DNA from: Leucothrix mucor
Lineage (GTDB): Bacteria > Pseudomonadota > Gammaproteobacteria > Thiotrichales > Thiotrichaceae
Reading direction: 5' to 3'
Assembly: GCA_011322515.1 (NCBI GenBank)
Contig: DRMS01000271.1
Span: forward strand, 1-8,411
Length of the DNA stretch: 8,411 nucleotides
Each line of letters starts with the position of its first letter. Positions within the stretch are counted from its first letter, which is position 1. A model generated the notes under the pieces. That model had not been told where the DNA came from. It searched no databases and saw only the letters and a program-made list of their open reading frames with translations. The position numbers and the translations under genes were made by a program. Positions 6,901 through 8,411 of this stretch are shown piece after piece.

Positions 6901-8316
6901 CTTGATATTAGCAAAGGGCTATCTATGGAGCAACGCCAGCGCCTAAATACAGTACTCAATGTGGGCAATGGTCGTCTTTCAGGTATTGGGAAAATATACG
7001 ACAATAACTCTGATGGAAAGCTATCGGCTGGAGATACTATTACCATAGAGCGATACTTTGCTAATTCTACCCCTGTACCAAAAGAAGCAAGTAATGGACA
7101 AGCTGGTGTTGCTCTTGAATTTCATACCTTGACACAAGATGAAATTGACCAGTATTTACAAGGTAGCAACAATAATGTACAAGCCCGCGCTGACTTTGAA
7201 ACAAATCAGTTGAAATGGGAAGGATCACACCCTGATAAATATTCCATTACACTACAGCGCAATGGCTTTATTGCAGGTGATGCTCGAAAACCTGTTGAGC
7301 TGACAATTCAAGACGGAAAAGTTATTGATGCCAGATTTTCAGATGGTAGCAAAGCAATGGTTCCTGAGTATAATCAGCTAAGTGTTAATGATCTCTTTAA
7401 AACCATTGGTGATGCACTGGATAATAATGCCGCTAAAGTTGAGGTTAAATACAATTCTGAAACAGGTATTCCTGAGACCATTTTCATTGATAGAAGTGAG
7501 ATGATCGCAGATGAAGAGTTATTTCTTAATATCAGCAATTTTAAGAATCTTGATAATCAAAATGGCGGTACATTAACACTTTCAGATGCACAGAAAAAAT
7601 CTGTCAACAGTGTGTTTAATATCAGAAATGCAACGGTTGAAGACAATAATGGTGATGGCAAAATAAGTGCTGGTGATACCGTAACAGGTACATTATTTAG
7701 AGAAACTGGCACGATCAATGTTAGCTATGAAATCAGCGAAGATAATGCTGATCATATCAATGGTCGCTATACTGAATTACAGGGTACTAACCAGCAAACA
7801 GCCAATATCGCTGAAGCACTTAACCTAAGCGGTAAGCACGAGCGTATTCAAGGTGTTCTTGACCGTGATGGCAATGGAAAACTGAGTGTTGGTGATATTG
7901 TCTATACCCGCTCAAATCTAGCCACAACGGGCGGCGACCCTATTGGCGGAAGCCCCAACTATTATCATCTATCGGTAGAGGATATTAATAATATCAATAA
8001 TAATACTATTGTTGATCCTGATAATGGCGTGGTTTCAGGTGGTGGTATTTCTATTGGTGGCACAGGTCATCTTGATGGTGTGGTTATTCCTAATGATCGT
8101 ATCGTTGAAATCAAGGGGGAAAACTATTCCGTTGGTTTCCTTAAAGATCAAGTAGATAATTACGCTAGCTCATCTTATGTTCCAACAGGCGCAGTCGATG
8201 CCGCATTTGGAATATTTGAATGGGGTACAAGCAATAGCATGGCAGCAGGGGCAGCCTTTCAGAGTTATATTGCTGACACTTACCCTGCTGGAGAAATATT
8301 AGGAGAAAATGGCTAA
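3958..8316 (+). CDS. large RTX / EF-hand-like / DUF6174 calcium-binding protein
   Basis: This 1452-residue protein has several recognisable parts. Residues 1-109 are Gln/Asn-rich with an amphipathic stretch (about 24-60) and no Sec signal. Residues 110-208 are 11 RTX nonapeptides of GGxGNDxLx type. Residues 206-273 form the usual post-RTX segment (DYTIS … VVNTENFRFNDIRL). The rest is built from units of about 70-90 residues, each carrying one dockerin/EF-hand-like loop, D-x-D/N-x-D/N-G-K-x-S-x-G-D. The loops start at residues 313, 392, 461, 554, 636, 712, 929, 1015, 1229 and 1302. DUF6174-like domains lie at about 765-885 and 1076-1195. The only cysteines are C794 and C796. The C-terminal segment of about 110 residues is unrecognised. 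RTX repeats and very low cysteine suggest type I secretion and an extracellular calcium-stabilised role, but no ABC exporter, HlyD or TolC gene is nearby and the RTX block is unusually N-terminal. Adhesin, matrix or enzyme-scaffold roles are all possible; no catalytic domain was recognised. Confidence 0.9.
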   Translation: MIYNNGLNTTNQTQSRSEKQPVDIQQTLTQLQSLPAFQANNSPLMQNLMQLIQTLTQQLQEEPQQSELKEKPNTRKEGGSKQNKDTPQEQNQTTALTPEGTTEPRNHIIGTEGNDKLKGSYGDDYILGLGGNDQLRGHQGNDFLSGGAGRDRLYGGSGNDTLVGGEGNDYLSGGRGNNVLLGGEGNDVLASRLGSDYLDGGSGQDTARIRAKLDDYTISTLSQPTDSLKPIFLGPPEKTDGFVLKHKETGQVITVVNTENFRFNDIRLTSDELRSRIEDQNPPRLDLSASQNKNLQKLFGYTAASEKSIFVLDKDHDGKVSVGDEAIVFDNRADPAPGSDGIIARKILTADDVKKINANEVNDIPLDKTQQRHALDLFGYIASGNEKVRVLDQDGNGKISVGDIAMLGSQQYILDKPAVRQITDHPKGEQLKLDDQQKQQALALFDTPVSRSITYFVDVYDSNGDGKVSKGDTAILMKSPSVIPMVEGYHNSKTEVERVSLTEAQVAQINGTKPPQQLKLTEAEYTAISNHFNRTPTDGVFDGLTIKFTGVAIDKDGNGKLSVGDVVKLHYSGGIAGFNEVRDHVLTKDDLNAIQSAQPLKLTKAEHKAIANHFNRTPPIGTADGFTIRFTGIVLDQNNDGKLSVGDTVKLHRTGGFAGVDEIINHTLTKSDISAIQGNHYKEIPLNSKQQQRALDLFRPFHTGGEFVRILDVNGDGKVSKGDIAIHLEKPDPRPLNPEKNPEIELGRMVLSEQQASVINGTALADAQKELNQNQQKWEKNDIQDYSYQFQRSCFCPQEITRPVNINVQNGNVSNASFADTKGKPPEQNQQSINGLFAIIQDAIDRGRQVEVKYDAKTGMPTKIVIDRNQMPVDGGQTITATNLQINSVENELKLTDKQQDAIGARFNRKPPPNLMDAPTIHYTGVAIDKDGDGKLGVGDVVKLKSIGGFRPQNVPNETLYDHVLTEADIAFIEKDRSNPLLDISKGLSMEQRQRLNTVLNVGNGRLSGIGKIYDNNSDGKLSAGDTITIERYFANSTPVPKEASNGQAGVALEFHTLTQDEIDQYLQGSNNNVQARADFETNQLKWEGSHPDKYSITLQRNGFIAGDARKPVELTIQDGKVIDARFSDGSKAMVPEYNQLSVNDLFKTIGDALDNNAAKVEVKYNSETGIPETIFIDRSEMIADEELFLNISNFKNLDNQNGGTLTLSDAQKKSVNSVFNIRNATVEDNNGDGKISAGDTVTGTLFRETGTINVSYEISEDNADHINGRYTELQGTNQQTANIAEALNLSGKHERIQGVLDRDGNGKLSVGDIVYTRSNLATTGGDPIGGSPNYYHLSVEDINNINNNTIVDPDNGVVSGGGISIGGTGHLDGVVIPNDRIVEIKGENYSVGFLKDQVDNYASSSYVPTGAVDAAFGIFEWGTSNSMAAGAAFQSYIADTYPAGEILGENG
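4285..4581 (+). repeat. RTX nonapeptide block (11 copies)
   Basis: Eleven consecutive 27-bp units encode residues 110-208. They begin GTEGNDKLK and continue through GLGGNDQLR, GGSGNDTLV and GGEGNDYLS to GGSGQDTAR. Units 8 (GNN) and 10 (SRLGSDYLD) deviate from the consensus. In this family such repeats form a calcium-loaded parallel beta-roll that folds after export. Confidence 0.95.
5509..6000 (+). repeat. tandem pair of 82-residue EF-hand-like units
   Basis: Unit 1 (residues 518-599) and unit 2 (600 to about 681) align along their full length: LKLT-AE-AI-NHFNRTP, then DG-TI-FTG, the calcium loop, GDxVKLH, GG-AG, LTK-D-AIQ. GGTAAATTATCCGTTGG is shared at DNA level inside the loops. A third, more divergent unit of the same type starts at residue 893 (nt 6634), with LKLTDKQQDAIGARFNRKPP and the loop DKDGDGKLGVGD. 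Confidence 0.85.
6250..6612 (+). other. DUF6174-like domain, copy 1 (with CFC motif)
   Basis: Residues 765-885 match the pattern remembered for DUF6174: W778, Y786-S-Y, R792-S-C794-F-C796-P, then PVNINVQNGNV, SINGLFAIIQDAID, VEVKYDAKTGMPTKIVID. The family is usually met as small stand-alone, often secreted or lipid-anchored proteins of unknown function. Here it is embedded between two calcium-loop units, at residues 712 and 929. Confidence 0.75.
7183..7542 (+). other. DUF6174-like domain, copy 2 (CFC motif lost)
   Basis: Residues 1076-1195 align with copy 1 without gaps through the Trp-Tyr region (W1087, Y1095 versus W778, Y786) and keep KPVELTIQDGKV, SVNDLFKTIGDALD, VEVKYNSETGIPETIFID and IADEE. 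The two cysteines of copy 1 are replaced by G1103 and I1105. It lies between the loops at 1015 and 1229. Confidence 0.7.
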
Positions 8317-8329
8317 ACTAGACTTTTAA
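8309..8329 (+). other. six-codon overlapping frame with strong ribosome-binding site
   Basis: AGGAG (8301-8305) lies 3 nt before ATG (8309-8311), which opens MAKLDF and then stops at TAA. It overlaps the end of the large gene in the +1 frame. It may be the remnant start of a lost, translationally coupled downstream gene, or coincidence. Confidence 0.2.
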
Positions 8330-8341
8330 TCAGCATTATGA

Positions 8342-8373
8342 GTAATGTCTCTGCGCTTATGCAGAGATATTAC
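8342..8373. terminator. hairpin after the large gene, possible terminator
   Basis: GTAATGTCTCTGC (8342-8354) pairs with GCAGAGATATTAC (8361-8373) over 13 bp, with one G-T pair, around a 6-nt loop. It starts 26 bp past the stop codon. No run of T follows, so termination would be weak or Rho-assisted. A transcript-end stabiliser is also possible. Confidence 0.5.
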
Positions 8374-8386
8374 CCATTATAATTTG

Positions 8387-8411
8387 GGCTACCAACTTAA
8401 GGTGGGACAAG
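8387..8411. mobile_element. probable end of an insertion sequence, cut by the window edge
   Basis: GGCTACCAACTTAAGGTGG (8387-8405) is identical to 431-449 in the small nested palindrome of element A. It then diverges (GACAAG here, TAGCC there). This is what one end of a full-length element would look like if the small palindrome were its internally deleted form. The rest lies outside the window. Confidence 0.5.

Noticed and set aside
5997..7046. Minus-strand frames (5997-6203, 6723-7046) within the large gene
   Set aside because: They are shadows of repeated calcium-loop codons, with no ribosome-binding site and no family resemblance.

Overview
The window reads as an AT-rich gammaproteobacterial chromosome segment. 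The best phylogenetic marker is a complete glutaminyl-tRNA synthetase that aligns closely, by eye, with the E. coli type (PPEPNGYLHIGH, DDTNPAKEDVE, DPRMPTISGMRRRG). The density of small hairpin repeats and the style of the large calcium-binding protein would fit sulfur-oxidising Thiotrichales-like bacteria. That placement is inference only.

Layout, left to right. Bases 1-206 hold no gene, but contain a possible promoter that leads to a perfect bidirectional terminator (207-249). A foldback element (268-475, 'A') follows; it is itself interrupted by a 24-bp palindrome with an 8-bp target duplication. Then comes glnS on the minus strand (486-2165). A second foldback element (2190-2350, 'C') lies between the glnS start and its likely promoter (-10 at 2370-2375). 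Next are a perfect 23-bp stem hairpin (2456-2508), a 65-residue two-helix membrane protein (2589-2786, plus), a short decayed relative of C (2830-2892, 'D') and a DUF937-family gene (2899-3441, minus). A third foldback element (3472-3621, 'B') and a 335-bp leader with six TTAGCA/TGCTAA hexamers precede the dominant gene of the window. This is a 1452-residue secreted-type protein (3958-8316, plus) with 11 RTX nonapeptides near its N terminus, ten dockerin/EF-hand-like calcium loops and two internal DUF6174 domains. The window ends with a hairpin after that gene and a 19-bp sequence identical to part of the small palindrome inside element A, probably the end of an insertion sequence.

The genes do not form one operon: neighbours converge or diverge and are separated by repeats. 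The two main themes are (1) a mosaic calcium-binding protein built by repeated module duplication, with no export machinery visible nearby, and (2) a family of near-perfect long hairpin elements (A, B, C and decayed D). Each is flanked by a 3-bp TTA or TAA duplication, and they have settled in the 5' and 3' flanks of the housekeeping and hypothetical genes.
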